Positions 1-9,188 of a stretch of 64,000 bases of DNA are shown in pieces (the stretch's first letter is position 1; every line of letters begins with the position of its first letter). This DNA is from Deltaproteobacteria bacterium IMCC39146. GTDB taxonomy: Bacteria > Desulfobacterota > Desulfuromonadia > Desulfuromonadales > BM103. A program made the translations under genes and the position numbers. The stretch is from the NCBI GenBank assembly GCA_030005635.1, contig JARUHP010000002.1, positions 1 to 64,000 on the forward strand, in the 5' to 3' direction. The notes below the pieces were generated by a model. It saw only the letters and a program-made list of their open reading frames with translations, was not told the DNA's origin and searched no databases.

Positions 1-96
1 TACTTGAATGCATTAAAACCGCTGAAAATCAATAACCGTCGCGTCCGTTTCTTTCCCTACCTGATCGTGAGGGAAACCGGACAATTCATTTGCTAA
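1..96 (+). CDS. Possible C-terminal tail of a gene entering from the left edge
   Basis: Frame 1 is open from the first base to a TAA at 94-96 and encodes 31 residues ending FFPYLIVRETGQFIC. The short repeats that follow at once (74-126) look like an insertion-sequence end, so this may be the last part of a transposase or its helper. That is inference. The segment is too short to assign to a family, and the open frame could be chance. Confidence 0.25.
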   Translation, partial: YLNALKPLKINNRRVRFFPYLIVRETGQFIC

Positions 97-126
97 CAAA
101 CCGGACAGTTCTATTTGTTGACAACA
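74..126. repeat. Two direct copies of an AAACCGGACA-type repeat, possible IS end
   Basis: Two roughly 26-bp copies share AAACCGGACA.TTC.TTTG.T.ACA, starting at about 74 and 98. The second ends in a small palindrome, TGTTGACAACA. Reiterated repeats near a terminus are typical of transposase-binding sites. A similar TGTTGTCAACA lies in the degenerate IS region near 43351. The IS family is not identified. Confidence 0.35.
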
Positions 127-129
127 CTT

Positions 130-374
130 TTACTCGGCTCCTTGTTTGGGTCTTGTCGCCCACCATCCCACCAGGATTGCTTCGGCGGCATCATGCCGTA
201 GTGAAGCTGGTTTGGCCGTCCCAGGCTTCTCTATAATTTCTCTGGCCAGTTCATCCGCAACCTTCAATAATCAGATGTGATAATCCTTGAAGGTCATTAA
301 GGATTTGCCCTACGGCTTTTTTGAGCCGTTGTCGGGAGCCAAAATTGTGTGAACGCCTCCAGAGTAGCTTTCCC
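130..374 (-). pseudogene. Frameshifted remnant of a RuvC-like hypothetical protein
   Basis: On the minus strand two reading frames join into one plausible protein end. The first, about 374 down to 255, encodes RLKKAVGQILNDLQGLSHLI and then IEG. The second, about 268 down to 130, encodes VADELAREIIEKPGTAKPAS followed by LRHDAAEAILVGWW and stops at TAA (130-132). The junction needs a frameshift, and the second frame has a TGA just upstream. Upstream coding sequence is cut exactly where the MITE begins at 375. The HDAAEAIL segment resembles the last catalytic motif of RuvC-like nuclease folds, but family assignment is inference. It is most likely a decayed gene broken by the MITE. Confidence 0.45.
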
Positions 375-542
375 CTAGCAGCCTGTCGGACTATCTGGGC
401 TGAAGCGAAAATTTGACTGTTTGAGAACAGATTTTGGCTCTTTTGAGAGTAATAGCCGTAGCTATTGGTCGAAAAGGAGCTGATATATGGACCAAACAGG
501 CGGATTTGCAGCCAGTTCATGGTTAGTCCGACAGGTTGCTAG
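375..542. mobile_element. MITE-like 168-bp element, copy 1
   Basis: The element starts CTAGCAGCCTGTCGGAC and ends GTCCGACAGGTTGCTAG, 17-bp terminal inverted repeats with one mismatch. It has no transposase gene. Near-identical 168-bp copies occur at 12179-12346 (inverted relative to this one) and 27937-28104 (inverted), and a deleted derivative lies at 43104-43141. An internal short hairpin (AATAGC/GCTATT) is conserved. It interrupts the remnant at 130-374. The outer CTAG may be the duplicated target site or part of the element. Confidence 0.8.
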
Positions 543-638
543 GAGTAAAGAGTGCCAACCCTGTTTTCAGGCCGCAGTCAACGGCCAACAAAACGGGGTT
601 CGGGGCTGGAGTTTAGGGTCTTGTTCGAGAGAGACTGG

Positions 639-669
639 AACGGGAGCCGACTCGTTGTCGGCTCCCGTT
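639..669 (-). terminator. Hairpin downstream of ftsK
   Basis: A perfect 13-bp inverted repeat (AACGGGAGCCGAC, 5-nt loop, complement) lies 56 bp beyond the ftsK stop codon. No clear U-tract follows on the minus strand, so it may act as a 3'-end stabilising hairpin or a weak terminator. Confidence 0.5.
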
Positions 670-724
670 GTGAATGTCTGTATAGCTTTTTACCTCTGTT
701 CTTCGTGCCTCTTGTGACGCGTCC

Positions 725-3010
725 TTATTCGTCTCCACCAATCTTGTTTATAAAGACCTCTCGTGGACGACTTGTTCCATCTGATGGGCCGACAATCCCT
801 TCCGCTTCCATCTTCTCAATCATGCGCGCAGCACGGTTATAGCCGAGACGCAGACGACGCTGCAGCATTGATATGGAGGCTTGCTTGGCATCAGCGATAA
901 CGGCAAGAGCCTCATCCCACTTCTCATCATATTCGTCGTCACCGTTACCACTGCCGCTTGCGCTGGCCGCCGGTGCTTCAAGAATCGATTTGTCGTAGTC
1001 AGGCTCACCCTGTTTTTTGAGGAAATCAACCACACGCTGAACCTCGATCTCTGAGACAAACGCCCCGTGGACACGCTGTACGGCGCCGGTTCCGGGTGGC
1101 AAGAAGAGCATGTCGCCATTGCCGAGCAGTGTTTCGGCGCCCATCTGGTCGAGGATGGTGCGTGAGTCGGTGCGCGAGAAGACCTTGAACGAGAGACGGG
1201 TCGGGAAGTTCGCTTTGATCAGGCCGGTAATAACATCGACGCTCGGTCGTTGTGTTGCAAGAATCAAGTGAATGCCTGCAGCGCGGGCCATCTGAGCCAG
1301 GCGGGCGATCGATTCCTCGATCTCGCGACCGGCGACCATCATCAGGTCGGCAAGCTCATCGACGATGACGACGATGTAGGGGAGATGTCCATGGTCAAGC
1401 ACTTCCCCCTCGGCAATTTCAACCTCCGGAAGGTCCTCTTCCATAAGATCGACGACGTCATCGTTGTCCAACGCCTGCTGTCGCTTGGAGTTCTTTTCCT
1501 TCTCTTCTTTGGCCAACTTGCGATTGTAGCCGTCGATATTTCGAACGCCCTTGTCGGACATCAACTTGTAGCGGCGCTCCATTTCGCGAACCGCCCAGTT
1601 GAGGGCCAGAGACGCTTTTTTCGGATTGGTTACGACCGGCAGCAGGAGATGTGGAATGCCTTCGTACATCGAAAGCTCCAACATCTTCGGATCCACCATG
1701 ATGACGCGGACATCACGAGGGTCGGCGCGGTAGAGCAGGGACAGGATCATGGCATTGATCGAAACCGATTTGCCTGTACCGGTTGAACCTGCGACCAGCA
1801 GGTGGGGCATTTTGGCCAGGTCGGAAACGACCGTATGGCCGAAGATGTCTTTGCCCAGCGCCAGTGGGAGCTTGCCGCCCGTTTTCTGGAATTCGTCAGT
1901 GGAGAAGATCTCTTTGAGATAAACCATCTCGCGATCGCGATTGGGGATCTCGATGCCGACTACGCCGCGGCCTGGGATCGGCGCGACAATCCGGATTGAG
2001 AGTGCCTTGAGAGCCATGCTCAGGTCATCGGACAGCCCCGCTATCTTATTGACCTTAACGCCTGGAGCCGGGGCAAACTCGTACATGGTGACGACGGGTC
2101 CTGGTTTGACTTCGGAGACGTCGCCCTCGACGTTGAAGTCGAGCAACTTCTTCTCCAGCAGGCGGGCGTTCATCATCAGAGCTTCTTTGTCGACTGGCTT
2201 TGCCGCTTCACCCTCATGGTCAAGCAGGGTCAGCGAGGGCGGATGGTAGGTTCCCGAAGGCTCAAGGAAATCAAATGCTTCCTGGTTGGCCTGGGCTTTC
2301 TTTTTGCCACTCTTTTTACTCTCTTTGATGACAGGTGCGGGAGCCGGTTGCGGGGCGCGAATGACCGGTGAGTTCACTTTCTTTGGCTTGTCAGCTTCTT
2401 TCAGCGCCCGGCGGGCTTTGCGGGCTTCACGGCGTTTTTCCATGCCGGCGGCAAGTCCTGCCAACAGCCCTTCAAGGAACAGGACCATGGAAAAACGGGC
2501 GACCAACATCGAAGAGACCGAAAGGAAGACGATCAGGAAAATGGAGGCTCCGGTCAGGTTGAACCAACTCTTCAAGGTGCTTGCCAGGAAGAAGCCAATA
2601 AAACCTCCGGCCTGGTTGAGGGTTTGTCCAAAGAGGGCGACTTTCTCGATTTTGAGCGAGATCAGGCCGGCAATGGAGATCAGCATAACAATGAAAGCGA
2701 CTATCTTGTAAGTGCGTGGGTGCAAATCGCGAAACTTGAGCAGACGCCAGGCAAAGAGCAGACAGGCAAAGGGGATCATCATGGCCGGCAGGCCGATCAC
2801 CTGGTAAAAGAGATCGGATACGTAGGCGCCAACTTTGCCGCAGAAGTTGCTGATCTGAGTCGGATCGAGATTGTTGTTGAAGGAGGGATCGTTGTTGTTG
2901 AACGAAACCAGGCTCAAAAGGAGAAAGAGACCCGCGGCCATCCAGACGAGGCCTGAGATTTCCTTCTTGATGTGTTCACGCAGAAAGGTTTTTCGTGGTT
3001 TTTCGCTCAT
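725..3010 (-). CDS. ftsK: DNA translocase FtsK (SpoIIIE family)
   Basis: This septal ATPase pumps chromosomal DNA and coordinates dimer resolution with division. The 761 residues have four hydrophobic segments in about residues 20-185, a short basic and Pro/Ala-rich linker (about 190-245), the motor with Walker A GSTGTGKS at 408-415 and Walker B IVVIVDELAD near 545, and a C-terminal winged-helix gamma domain (about 690-755) that reads KOPS-type sites. The linker is much shorter than in E. coli FtsK, as in many delta-proteobacteria and in SpoIIIE. It is the last gene of an apparent rnj-uppP-ftsK unit on the minus strand, 111 bp after uppP. Start ATG at 3010. Confidence 0.95.
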   Translation of the reverse strand: MSEKPRKTFLREHIKKEISGLVWMAAGLFLLLSLVSFNNNDPSFNNNLDPTQISNFCGKVGAYVSDLFYQVIGLPAMMIPFACLLFAWRLLKFRDLHPRTYKIVAFIVMLISIAGLISLKIEKVALFGQTLNQAGGFIGFFLASTLKSWFNLTGASIFLIVFLSVSSMLVARFSMVLFLEGLLAGLAAGMEKRREARKARRALKEADKPKKVNSPVIRAPQPAPAPVIKESKKSGKKKAQANQEAFDFLEPSGTYHPPSLTLLDHEGEAAKPVDKEALMMNARLLEKKLLDFNVEGDVSEVKPGPVVTMYEFAPAPGVKVNKIAGLSDDLSMALKALSIRIVAPIPGRGVVGIEIPNRDREMVYLKEIFSTDEFQKTGGKLPLALGKDIFGHTVVSDLAKMPHLLVAGSTGTGKSVSINAMILSLLYRADPRDVRVIMVDPKMLELSMYEGIPHLLLPVVTNPKKASLALNWAVREMERRYKLMSDKGVRNIDGYNRKLAKEEKEKNSKRQQALDNDDVVDLMEEDLPEVEIAEGEVLDHGHLPYIVVIVDELADLMMVAGREIEESIARLAQMARAAGIHLILATQRPSVDVITGLIKANFPTRLSFKVFSRTDSRTILDQMGAETLLGNGDMLFLPPGTGAVQRVHGAFVSEIEVQRVVDFLKKQGEPDYDKSILEAPAASASGSGNGDDEYDEKWDEALAVIADAKQASISMLQRRLRLGYNRAARMIEKMEAEGIVGPSDGTSRPREVFINKIGGDE

Positions 3011-3121
3011 TAAGTAACCCCATAAGTAATTCGCGGCATGTTAGCGCAATTATAGGGGAAAGGTCAAAGATTGATGGCTGGCCTGTTGCAGGTTTTTCTG
3101 TGGGTAGAGCGAAAAAGCTGT

Positions 3122-3913
3122 TTACAGTAAAAATACCAGCCCCAGGCCGCCGACCAGCCAGCAGTAAAGAGCAAACCAGTGTAAGCGACGACGCCTGATA
3201 ACGCCCATCAGTAGATGGATACAGAGCAGGCCGGTGATCATGGATGCAACCGTTCCGGCCAGGTAAGGAAGCATGGCCCCAGTTGCAACCGTGTCGAGGT
3301 CTTTAACGGAAATCAGGGCTGCGCCGAAGACTGCAGGTAATGCCAGGAGAAACGAGAAACGGGCGGCCGTTTCGCCATCAACACCGCGCAGCAGCAAGGC
3401 GGCAATGGTTGAGCCGGACCGGGAGATGCCGGGTATAATGGCACAACCCTGCACGGTGCCAACCAGGATGGCATCAGTCCAGTTCATCTCCTTGCGCGCC
3501 AGATCAAGGTTGCGCAGACGCTCCGCCAGCCAGAGCAGGGTGCCTGTGACCAACAACATGATGCAGACAATTGCTGGTTTCTCAAAGAGTCCGATAAAGA
3601 AATCCTTGAAGGTCAGGCCAATAATAGCTGTCGGTATAGAGCCGGCAATCAACAGGCCGACCATGAAGCGTTGCTGCTTGGCCAGATCGTCTCGTCTCCA
3701 GAGCGAGGAGATGAGACCGCTTAAGTCACTCCAGAAATAGATGGCAACAGCGACAAGGGTGCCGAGGTGCAGGAGAACATCGAAAAGCACGCCGACTTGT
3801 TCAAAATCGCCAAGCATGTGTTGCGCAAGAACCAGATGGCCGCTTGAAGATACAGGGAGAAATTCGGTGGCACCTTGCAGGATACCGAGGAGTATTGCGT
3901 CTAAGAAAGGCAT
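3122..3913 (-). CDS. uppP: Undecaprenyl-diphosphatase UppP (BacA)
   Basis: This integral membrane phosphatase converts undecaprenyl diphosphate to the monophosphate, recycling the lipid carrier for peptidoglycan and surface glycans. At 263 aa it has the family's usual length and multiple hydrophobic helices. Both family signatures are present: ATEFLPVSSSGHL near residue 15, with the catalytic Glu, and PGISRSGST near 160, with the essential Arg. Overproduction gives bacitracin resistance in other bacteria. It lies between rnj and ftsK on the same strand. The 121-bp gap upstream holds a heptamer tandem repeat. Confidence 0.95.
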   Translation of the reverse strand: MPFLDAILLGILQGATEFLPVSSSGHLVLAQHMLGDFEQVGVLFDVLLHLGTLVAVAIYFWSDLSGLISSLWRRDDLAKQQRFMVGLLIAGSIPTAIIGLTFKDFFIGLFEKPAIVCIMLLVTGTLLWLAERLRNLDLARKEMNWTDAILVGTVQGCAIIPGISRSGSTIAALLLRGVDGETAARFSFLLALPAVFGAALISVKDLDTVATGAMLPYLAGTVASMITGLLCIHLLMGVIRRRRLHWFALYCWLVGGLGLVFLL

Positions 3914-4000
3914 AAAAACCCAGTTTTAAGCTGAAAACTTTAAGTTGTAAGAAAGATCGTGAATATGTTGAATTGATAATGCCAAGGAGGCACAATTGTC

Positions 4001-4034
4001 CCAGCTCCCAGCTCCCAGCTCCCAGCTCCCAGCC
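4001..4034. repeat. Heptanucleotide tandem repeat (CCAGCTC, about 4.9 copies)
   Basis: Four perfect copies of CCAGCTC plus a six-base partial copy sit directly against the rnj stop codon, between rnj and uppP. Short tandem repeats of this kind change copy number by slippage, so the spacing may vary between strains. Confidence 0.85.
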
Positions 4035-5735
4035 TTAAAGCTCCATAATCACAGGTAGAATCAGGGGTCTGCGGGCCATGGTCTTGTTGAAGAGCCGTCG
4101 TAGTATTTTACGCACCTCGACGCGCAATTCTTCCCAGTCGGCCATGGCTGCAGGGCTATGTTCTTCGAGCATCTGACAGACCAGTTGACGGGCTTCGTTG
4201 AGGAGCGCCTCGCTTTCTTCTTCGGGAACAAAACCGCGAGTAATAATCTCCGGCCCGGAGATGATGGCGCCGCTGCTCTGGTTGAGAGCAAGAAAGACGA
4301 TCACCAGGCCGTGGTTTGCCAGGTGACGACGATCGCGCAGTTCCATCTCGCCGACATCACCGATTCCTTTACCGTCGATGAAGACCCGCCCTGTTTCGAC
4401 TTTGGGTTCGATATGGTGTCCGTTTTCGGAGATGACCAGTGGCGTACCGTTGCTGAGGACGATGGCCCGGTCTGCCTGCCAGCCCATGCTCTGCGCTAAT
4501 TGTGCATGTTTGACCAGATGCCGATACTCACCATGCACCGGCACAAAATATTTCGGCTTGACCAGATTGAGCACGGTCTTGAGCTCGTTCTGGCTGGCGT
4601 GCCCGGAGACATGGATCTCGCTGGTTGTCTCGTAGTGGACTTCTGCGCCGCGGCGATAAAGATGATTGATCAGGTGTGTAATCGCTCGCTCATTGCCGGG
4701 GATGAACTTGGACGAAAGAATGACGGTGTCGCCCGGATCAATGCTGATCTGTTTATGGTCGTCCATGGCAATTCGAGAGAGCGAACTTAACGGCTCTCCC
4801 TGGCTGCCGGTCGTCAGAATCAGAACGTGTTCCGATGGCATGTTGCGCATTTGACGCAGGTCAATCAAAAGGTTATCCGGAATATGGAGGTAGCCTAGCT
4901 GTCTGGCAATGGCGATGTTGCTGACCATACTCCGTCCCGAAACCATAACTTGGCGTTCGGCTTTGATGGCAGCATTAATGACCTGCTGAATACGGTGGAT
5001 GTTCGAGGAGAAGGTGGAAACCAGAATCTTGCCGGTACAACGTGGCAAAAGTTCATTTAAGGCGTCGCCAACTATCCTCTCGGAGAGTGTCTGGCCAGTG
5101 TTCTCAACGTTGGTGGAATCGGAGAGCAGCAGCAGGACACCTTCTTCGCCGTAGGAAGCCAGACGCCCCAGGTCGGTGGGCTGGTTGTCAACCGGGGTTG
5201 GATCGAGTTTGAAGTCACCGGTATGGACGATCAACCCGGCCGGAGTACGAATCGCCAGTCCACAGCCATCGACAATGGAGTGAGCGGCGCGGAAGAACTC
5301 GACTTCAAATGGGCCGATAGTGAACGGTTCGCGGACCTTAATGCTTCTGCAGGTTACGCGATTCTTCAACTGATGTTCTTCAAGTTTGTTGTCGAGCAGC
5401 CCCAAGGTTAATGGAGATGAGTAAATCGGCGGGAAACCGAGAGCTTCGATCAGAAAGGGGATAGCGCCGATGTGGTCTTCGTGGCCATGGGTCAGGAGGA
5501 GGCCACGGATCTCATCTTTTCGTTCAGCGATCGCCGCGATGTCCGGGATGACCAGGTCGATGCCGAGCATGTAGGCTTCCGGAAACATCAGGCCGCAGTC
5601 GATGATCAAAAGACCACAAGCGGTCTCTACGACCATCATGTTGAGGCCGATCTCGCCCAGACCTCCCAGCGGCAGGATACGAACCGCGTCGGGGTGCAAT
5701 GGTCGTGTTGTTTCAGAATTGTCCGCGATACTCAT
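4035..5735 (-). CDS. rnj: Ribonuclease J
   Basis: This metallo-beta-lactamase-fold ribonuclease has 5'-exonuclease and endonuclease activity in mRNA decay and rRNA maturation. At 566 aa it has typical RNase J length. The zinc site motif HGHEDH is at residues 83-88, and further beta-CASP signatures include STFSSNIHRIQ and HVSGHA around residue 380, followed by VPVHGEYRHL. The C-terminal domain is present. It is the first gene of the rnj-uppP-ftsK run. Start ATG at 5735 (MSIADNSE). RNase J is common in delta-proteobacteria as well as in Firmicutes. Confidence 0.92.
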   Translation of the reverse strand: MSIADNSETTRPLHPDAVRILPLGGLGEIGLNMMVVETACGLLIIDCGLMFPEAYMLGIDLVIPDIAAIAERKDEIRGLLLTHGHEDHIGAIPFLIEALGFPPIYSSPLTLGLLDNKLEEHQLKNRVTCRSIKVREPFTIGPFEVEFFRAAHSIVDGCGLAIRTPAGLIVHTGDFKLDPTPVDNQPTDLGRLASYGEEGVLLLLSDSTNVENTGQTLSERIVGDALNELLPRCTGKILVSTFSSNIHRIQQVINAAIKAERQVMVSGRSMVSNIAIARQLGYLHIPDNLLIDLRQMRNMPSEHVLILTTGSQGEPLSSLSRIAMDDHKQISIDPGDTVILSSKFIPGNERAITHLINHLYRRGAEVHYETTSEIHVSGHASQNELKTVLNLVKPKYFVPVHGEYRHLVKHAQLAQSMGWQADRAIVLSNGTPLVISENGHHIEPKVETGRVFIDGKGIGDVGEMELRDRRHLANHGLVIVFLALNQSSGAIISGPEIITRGFVPEEESEALLNEARQLVCQMLEEHSPAAMADWEELRVEVRKILRRLFNKTMARRPLILPVIMEL

Positions 5736-5885
5736 AATGGCTCAAAATTTTCTGACAAATCAGGTGGTTGGCGATGAAAACGAAGCCAGTCTAGGGGAGT
5801 GATGGTTGAGAGTCAAATGCTTTCCTCTTTGCAGCGAGCGGACTTGCTCGTTACAATGAATGTTCAAGTTGTTTAAGGAGGCGAG

Positions 5886-6578
5886 ATGGTTTTACCACAA
5901 CCGCTGATTGCTGGTCGCTTGGTGCGTCGTTATAAACGTTTTCTGGCTGATATTGAGCTGGAGGATGGCTCCCTGGTAACAGCGCACACAGCAAATACCG
6001 GCAGCATGCAGCAGTGCGCTGTACCTGGCCAGCAGGTGCTGCTGTCGAAAAGTGACAACCCGAAACGCAAGCTGTCCTGGTCTTGGGAGCTGGTTCGGGT
6101 TAATGAACATTGGGTGGATATTAATACTCACCGTGCAAATCGGGTTGTCGAAGAGGCGCTGAGGGAGAACCTCCTGCCAGCCTTCCAGAATTATTCAGTT
6201 CGCTCGGAGTTTCCTTTTGCCGAGAGCCGTATCGATTTTATGCTGGAAGGCGAGAACGAGAAGGTTCTCCTTGAAGTCAAGAATGTCACTCTCTGCTGTC
6301 AGCCCGGCGTTGCCTGTTTCCCGGACGCTGTCACCACGCGGGGCCAGAAACACCTGCGAGACCTGATGTTGGCAAAGGAGCAGGGCTGGCGAGCCGTGAT
6401 CTTTTTCCTCGTCCAGCGTGGAGATGCGCAGACCTTTTCTCCTGCTGACAACATCGACGAAACCTACGGCCGACTCCTCAGGGAGGCTGTCTCTTGCGGG
6501 GTTGAAGCCCTGGCTTATCGCACGCTGGTATCGCCGCAAATCACCAGGGTCGAGCAGCAACTTCCCATCTGCCTATAA
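5886..6578 (+). CDS. sfsA: DNA/RNA nuclease SfsA family protein
   Basis: SfsA proteins have an OB-like N-terminus and a PD-(D/E)XK-type nuclease fold. The name comes from sugar fermentation stimulation in E. coli, and nuclease activity has been reported for the family. The 230-aa product has the signature HTANTGSMQ near residue 35 and the core segment ESRIDFMLEG...VLLEVKNVTL around residues 112-140, with the acidic and lysine residues of the nuclease site. An AAGGAGG ribosome site stands 5 nt before the ATG. It is the first gene of a plus-strand group diverging from rnj. Confidence 0.92.
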   Translation: MVLPQPLIAGRLVRRYKRFLADIELEDGSLVTAHTANTGSMQQCAVPGQQVLLSKSDNPKRKLSWSWELVRVNEHWVDINTHRANRVVEEALRENLLPAFQNYSVRSEFPFAESRIDFMLEGENEKVLLEVKNVTLCCQPGVACFPDAVTTRGQKHLRDLMLAKEQGWRAVIFFLVQRGDAQTFSPADNIDETYGRLLREAVSCGVEALAYRTLVSPQITRVEQQLPICL

Positions 6579-6688
6579 ATGGATAGTTTTCCATTTCCCC
6601 ATAATACAAGTATACTGAGAAAACACCTTAAACCTGTCTGCAGGAGCTTGCCTCCTGCCGTATCTATGCAAAGAGAGGGGATTCATTC

Positions 6689-7729
6689 ATGCGTGTCGAA
6701 ACTGATTTGAAATTGGGATTTAAAGACGTCCTGATTCGTCCCAAGCGTTCTACCTTGAAAAGCCGCTCCCTGGTCGAACTGGAGCGTCACTATACTTTTT
6801 TACACAGCAAACGCCAATGGAGTGGCGTACCGATTATTGCTGCCAATATGGATACCATCGGCACCTTTGAGGTTGCCGAGGTGCTTGCCGAACATCGGAT
6901 GCTTTGCGCGATCCACAAGCACTATAGCCTTGAAGAGTGGAACGCTTTCCTCGATCGGCAGAATTCAGCTGATATTTACGAGAGGATTATGGTCAGCACC
7001 GGGGTCGCCGAGGAAGATTTTGACAAGCTCTCCAAAATAATCAGTCAGCATCCGCAGCTGCTCTTTATCTGTATTGATGTCGCCAACGGTTATGCGGAAT
7101 CCTTCGTCGAATTCGTCAGCAAGGTGCGACAGGCGTTTCCTGACAAAACCATTATTGCCGGCAATGTCGTAACCGGAGAGATGGTGGAAGAATTGCTGCT
7201 CTCCGGCGCAGACCTTGTTAAGGTCGGCATCGGGCCGGGTTCGGTTTGCACCACCCGTGTGAAGACGGGGGTCGGTTACCCGCAGCTCTCGGCCGTGATC
7301 GAGTGTGCCGATGCTGCTCATGGCCTGGGCGGACGGATCATCTCTGATGGTGGCTGTGTCTGTGCCGGGGATGTGGCCAAAGCTTTTGGCGGCGGCGCCG
7401 ATTTCGTCATGCTCGGGGGGATGTTTGCAGGTCACGATGAAAGTGGTGGCCAGTTGGTTGAGCGTGGTGGCCAGCAATTTAAACTTTATTACGGTATGAG
7501 CTCTGACACGGCGATGAAGAAGCACGCCGGCATGGTTGCCAACTATCGTGCCTCCGAAGGTAAAACGGTTGAGGTGCCTTACCGCGGCCCTGTCGAGGAG
7601 ACGATCAAGGACATCCTGGGCGGCATTCGCTCTACCTGTACCTATGTCGGCGCTTCTGCGTTGCGGGAGTTGTCCAAGAGAACGACTTTTATCCGTGTTA
7701 TGGAACAGGAGAATCAGACGTTTGGGTGA
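6689..7729 (+). CDS. guaC: GMP reductase
   Basis: This enzyme reduces GMP to IMP with NADPH and release of ammonia, feeding guanine nucleotides back to the IMP pool. The 346-aa TIM-barrel protein has the IMPDH/GMPR loop [11 protein letters not shown] around residue 180 with the catalytic Cys, the phosphate-binding [15 protein letters not shown], and no CBS insertion, which separates it from IMP dehydrogenase. An AGAGAGGGG ribosome site precedes the ATG. It lies 110 bp after sfsA, probably as its own unit or in a loose operon. Confidence 0.93.
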   Translation: MRVETDLKLGFKDVLIRPKRSTLKSRSLVELERHYTFLHSKRQWSGVPIIAANMDTIGTFEVAEVLAEHRMLCAIHKHYSLEEWNAFLDRQNSADIYERIMVSTGVAEEDFDKLSKIISQHPQLLFICIDVANGYAESFVEFVSKVRQAFPDKTIIAGNVVTGEMVEELLLSGADLVKVGIGPGSVCTTRVKTGVGYPQLSAVIECADAAHGLGGRIISDGGCVCAGDVAKAFGGGADFVMLGGMFAGHDESGGQLVERGGQQFKLYYGMSSDTAMKKHAGMVANYRASEGKTVEVPYRGPVEETIKDILGGIRSTCTYVGASALRELSKRTTFIRVMEQENQTFG

Positions 7730-7809
7730 AAAACAGCTATAAGCTGTAGAGTTATAAGTATCGGCATAACCAGAGACCCAGAGGATTGTATTCTCGACAG
7801 GATAGTTTT

Positions 7810-9063
7810 GTGCGAATAGTTGGTCTGATAACGGAGTACAATCCCTTTCATAATGGACACCTGCATCACCTGCAGGAGAGCTTGCGCGTGGCTGAAGCCG
7901 ACGCCAGCGTTGCCGTTATGAGCGGTCACTTCCTGCAGCGGGGTGAACCGGCACTGGTTGATAAGTGGGTGCGAACTGAGATGGCCTTGGCTGCCGGTGT
8001 CGATCTGGTGCTGGAGCTGCCATTCCCCTTCGCTTGCAACAGTGCCCCGCATTTTGCCCTTGGTGCGGTGCAAAGCTTAAACGCTCTCGGTGTTGTTGAC
8101 GCGCTCTGCTTTGGCAGCGAGGCGGGTGAGTTGGAACCTCTACAAAAAGTTGCGCAATCCCTGGTTGCTCATGCGGGCACAATTGAGGCAAGAACGCGCG
8201 AACTCCTGCGCTGCGGCGTCAGCTACCCGGCGGCGCGAGCTGAAGTTCTCTCCGAACGTTTTCCTGAGCTCCCATCTGAGACCATGTCATCTCCGAACAA
8301 TATCCTTGGCATTGAATATCTGAAGGCTTTGCAGACGACCTCCAACCGGATACAGGCCTTCACAATTACGCGTCGCGGAGCTGGATATCACAGTACCGAT
8401 GTGACGGGGCAGATTGCCAGCGCAACCGGGATTCGTAAACTTCTTGGTGAGGATGGTGAAATTGAGGATCTCATACCGGAAGATTGCTTCGAGATTCTCA
8501 GTGCGGCGCTGGACGAGGGGCGTTCGTTGCACTATGAGCGGCTCTTTACTTCCTTGCAGACTTTTTTGCTGCAAGAGCTTGAGGCTTTGTCCGGAATCTA
8601 TCAGGTTGAAGACGGCTTGGGTCAGAGGTTGGTTGATGCGGCCATGACCTCGTCCACTTATATAGAATTGGCCGATGCTATCAAGTCGCGGCAGTGGACT
8701 CTGACCCGGATTCAGCGCATTCTGAGTTATGTCCTTTTGCAAGTTGCTGGCGACGAAATGAACCGTTTTTTAGAGAGCGGCCCGCTCTACTTGCGCACCT
8801 TGGGGGCGACGGAGAAAGGGCGGCAGGTGTTGGCGAACTCCCGCAAAAAGCGCTCTTTGCCAATGATCTTGGACCCGGCCAGAGCGCAGGCTGTCTTGCG
8901 GCGTTTTTATTCAGGCAGGAAGGAGCTTGGTTGTCTGGCAGAGAGAATGCTGGCTTGTGATTTGCGGGCGACCCGCCTTTACGGCTTGTTGCAGCAAAAG
9001 CCGCAGTTGGGACATCGGAATCAGGATTTCTTTAGGGATTGTTTAGGGGTAGGTAAGGACTAG
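7810..9063 (+). CDS. tmcAL: tRNA(Met) cytidine acetate ligase-like nucleotidyltransferase (TmcAL/YlbM)
   Basis: The family forms N4-acetylcytidine at the wobble position of elongator tRNA-Met from acetate and ATP (shown for B. subtilis TmcAL). The N-terminal HIGH-type nucleotidyltransferase motif is clear: VGLITEYNPFHNGHLHHL, then GHFLQRGEPAL and LELPF. Length is 417 aa from GTG 7810, close to the family norm. I prefer GTG 7810 because AGGA at 7797 is 7-8 nt upstream. The frame also opens at TTG 7786, without a well-placed ribosome site. It follows guaC by 80 bp. Function is inferred from family. Confidence 0.82.
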   Translation: MRIVGLITEYNPFHNGHLHHLQESLRVAEADASVAVMSGHFLQRGEPALVDKWVRTEMALAAGVDLVLELPFPFACNSAPHFALGAVQSLNALGVVDALCFGSEAGELEPLQKVAQSLVAHAGTIEARTRELLRCGVSYPAARAEVLSERFPELPSETMSSPNNILGIEYLKALQTTSNRIQAFTITRRGAGYHSTDVTGQIASATGIRKLLGEDGEIEDLIPEDCFEILSAALDEGRSLHYERLFTSLQTFLLQELEALSGIYQVEDGLGQRLVDAAMTSSTYIELADAIKSRQWTLTRIQRILSYVLLQVAGDEMNRFLESGPLYLRTLGATEKGRQVLANSRKKRSLPMILDPARAQAVLRRFYSGRKELGCLAERMLACDLRATRLYGLLQQKPQLGHRNQDFFRDCLGVGKD

Positions 9064-9097
9064 GGGGCTGTCCCGGCTTCTAACGGGGCTGTCCTCG
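9062..9097. repeat. GGGRCTGTCC-type REP, copy 1
   Basis: Two copies of GGGGCTGTCC flank a short spacer just after the TmcAL-like gene. The same arrangement recurs at 19768-19802 and 28148-28180, always just outside genes. Copy 3 folds as a near-perfect hairpin. It may be a terminator-like REP between the convergent genes ending at 9063 and 9189. Confidence 0.6.
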
Positions 9098-9188
9098 AAT
9101 TTAACAGTCGTATTATGGAGGTTTAAACTTTAGGGTCAGGAATAACACCTAGAACCGGCGGCACACGGGAAAAGATAACCTTCTTTTA

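Noticed and set aside
487-717. Open frame beginning inside the first MITE copy
   Set aside because: The ATG and first residues are element sequence shared by other copies; the rest is spacer.
4001-4034. Short tandem repeat as a CRISPR remnant
   Set aside because: Units are 7 bp with no spacers; it is a simple tandem repeat.
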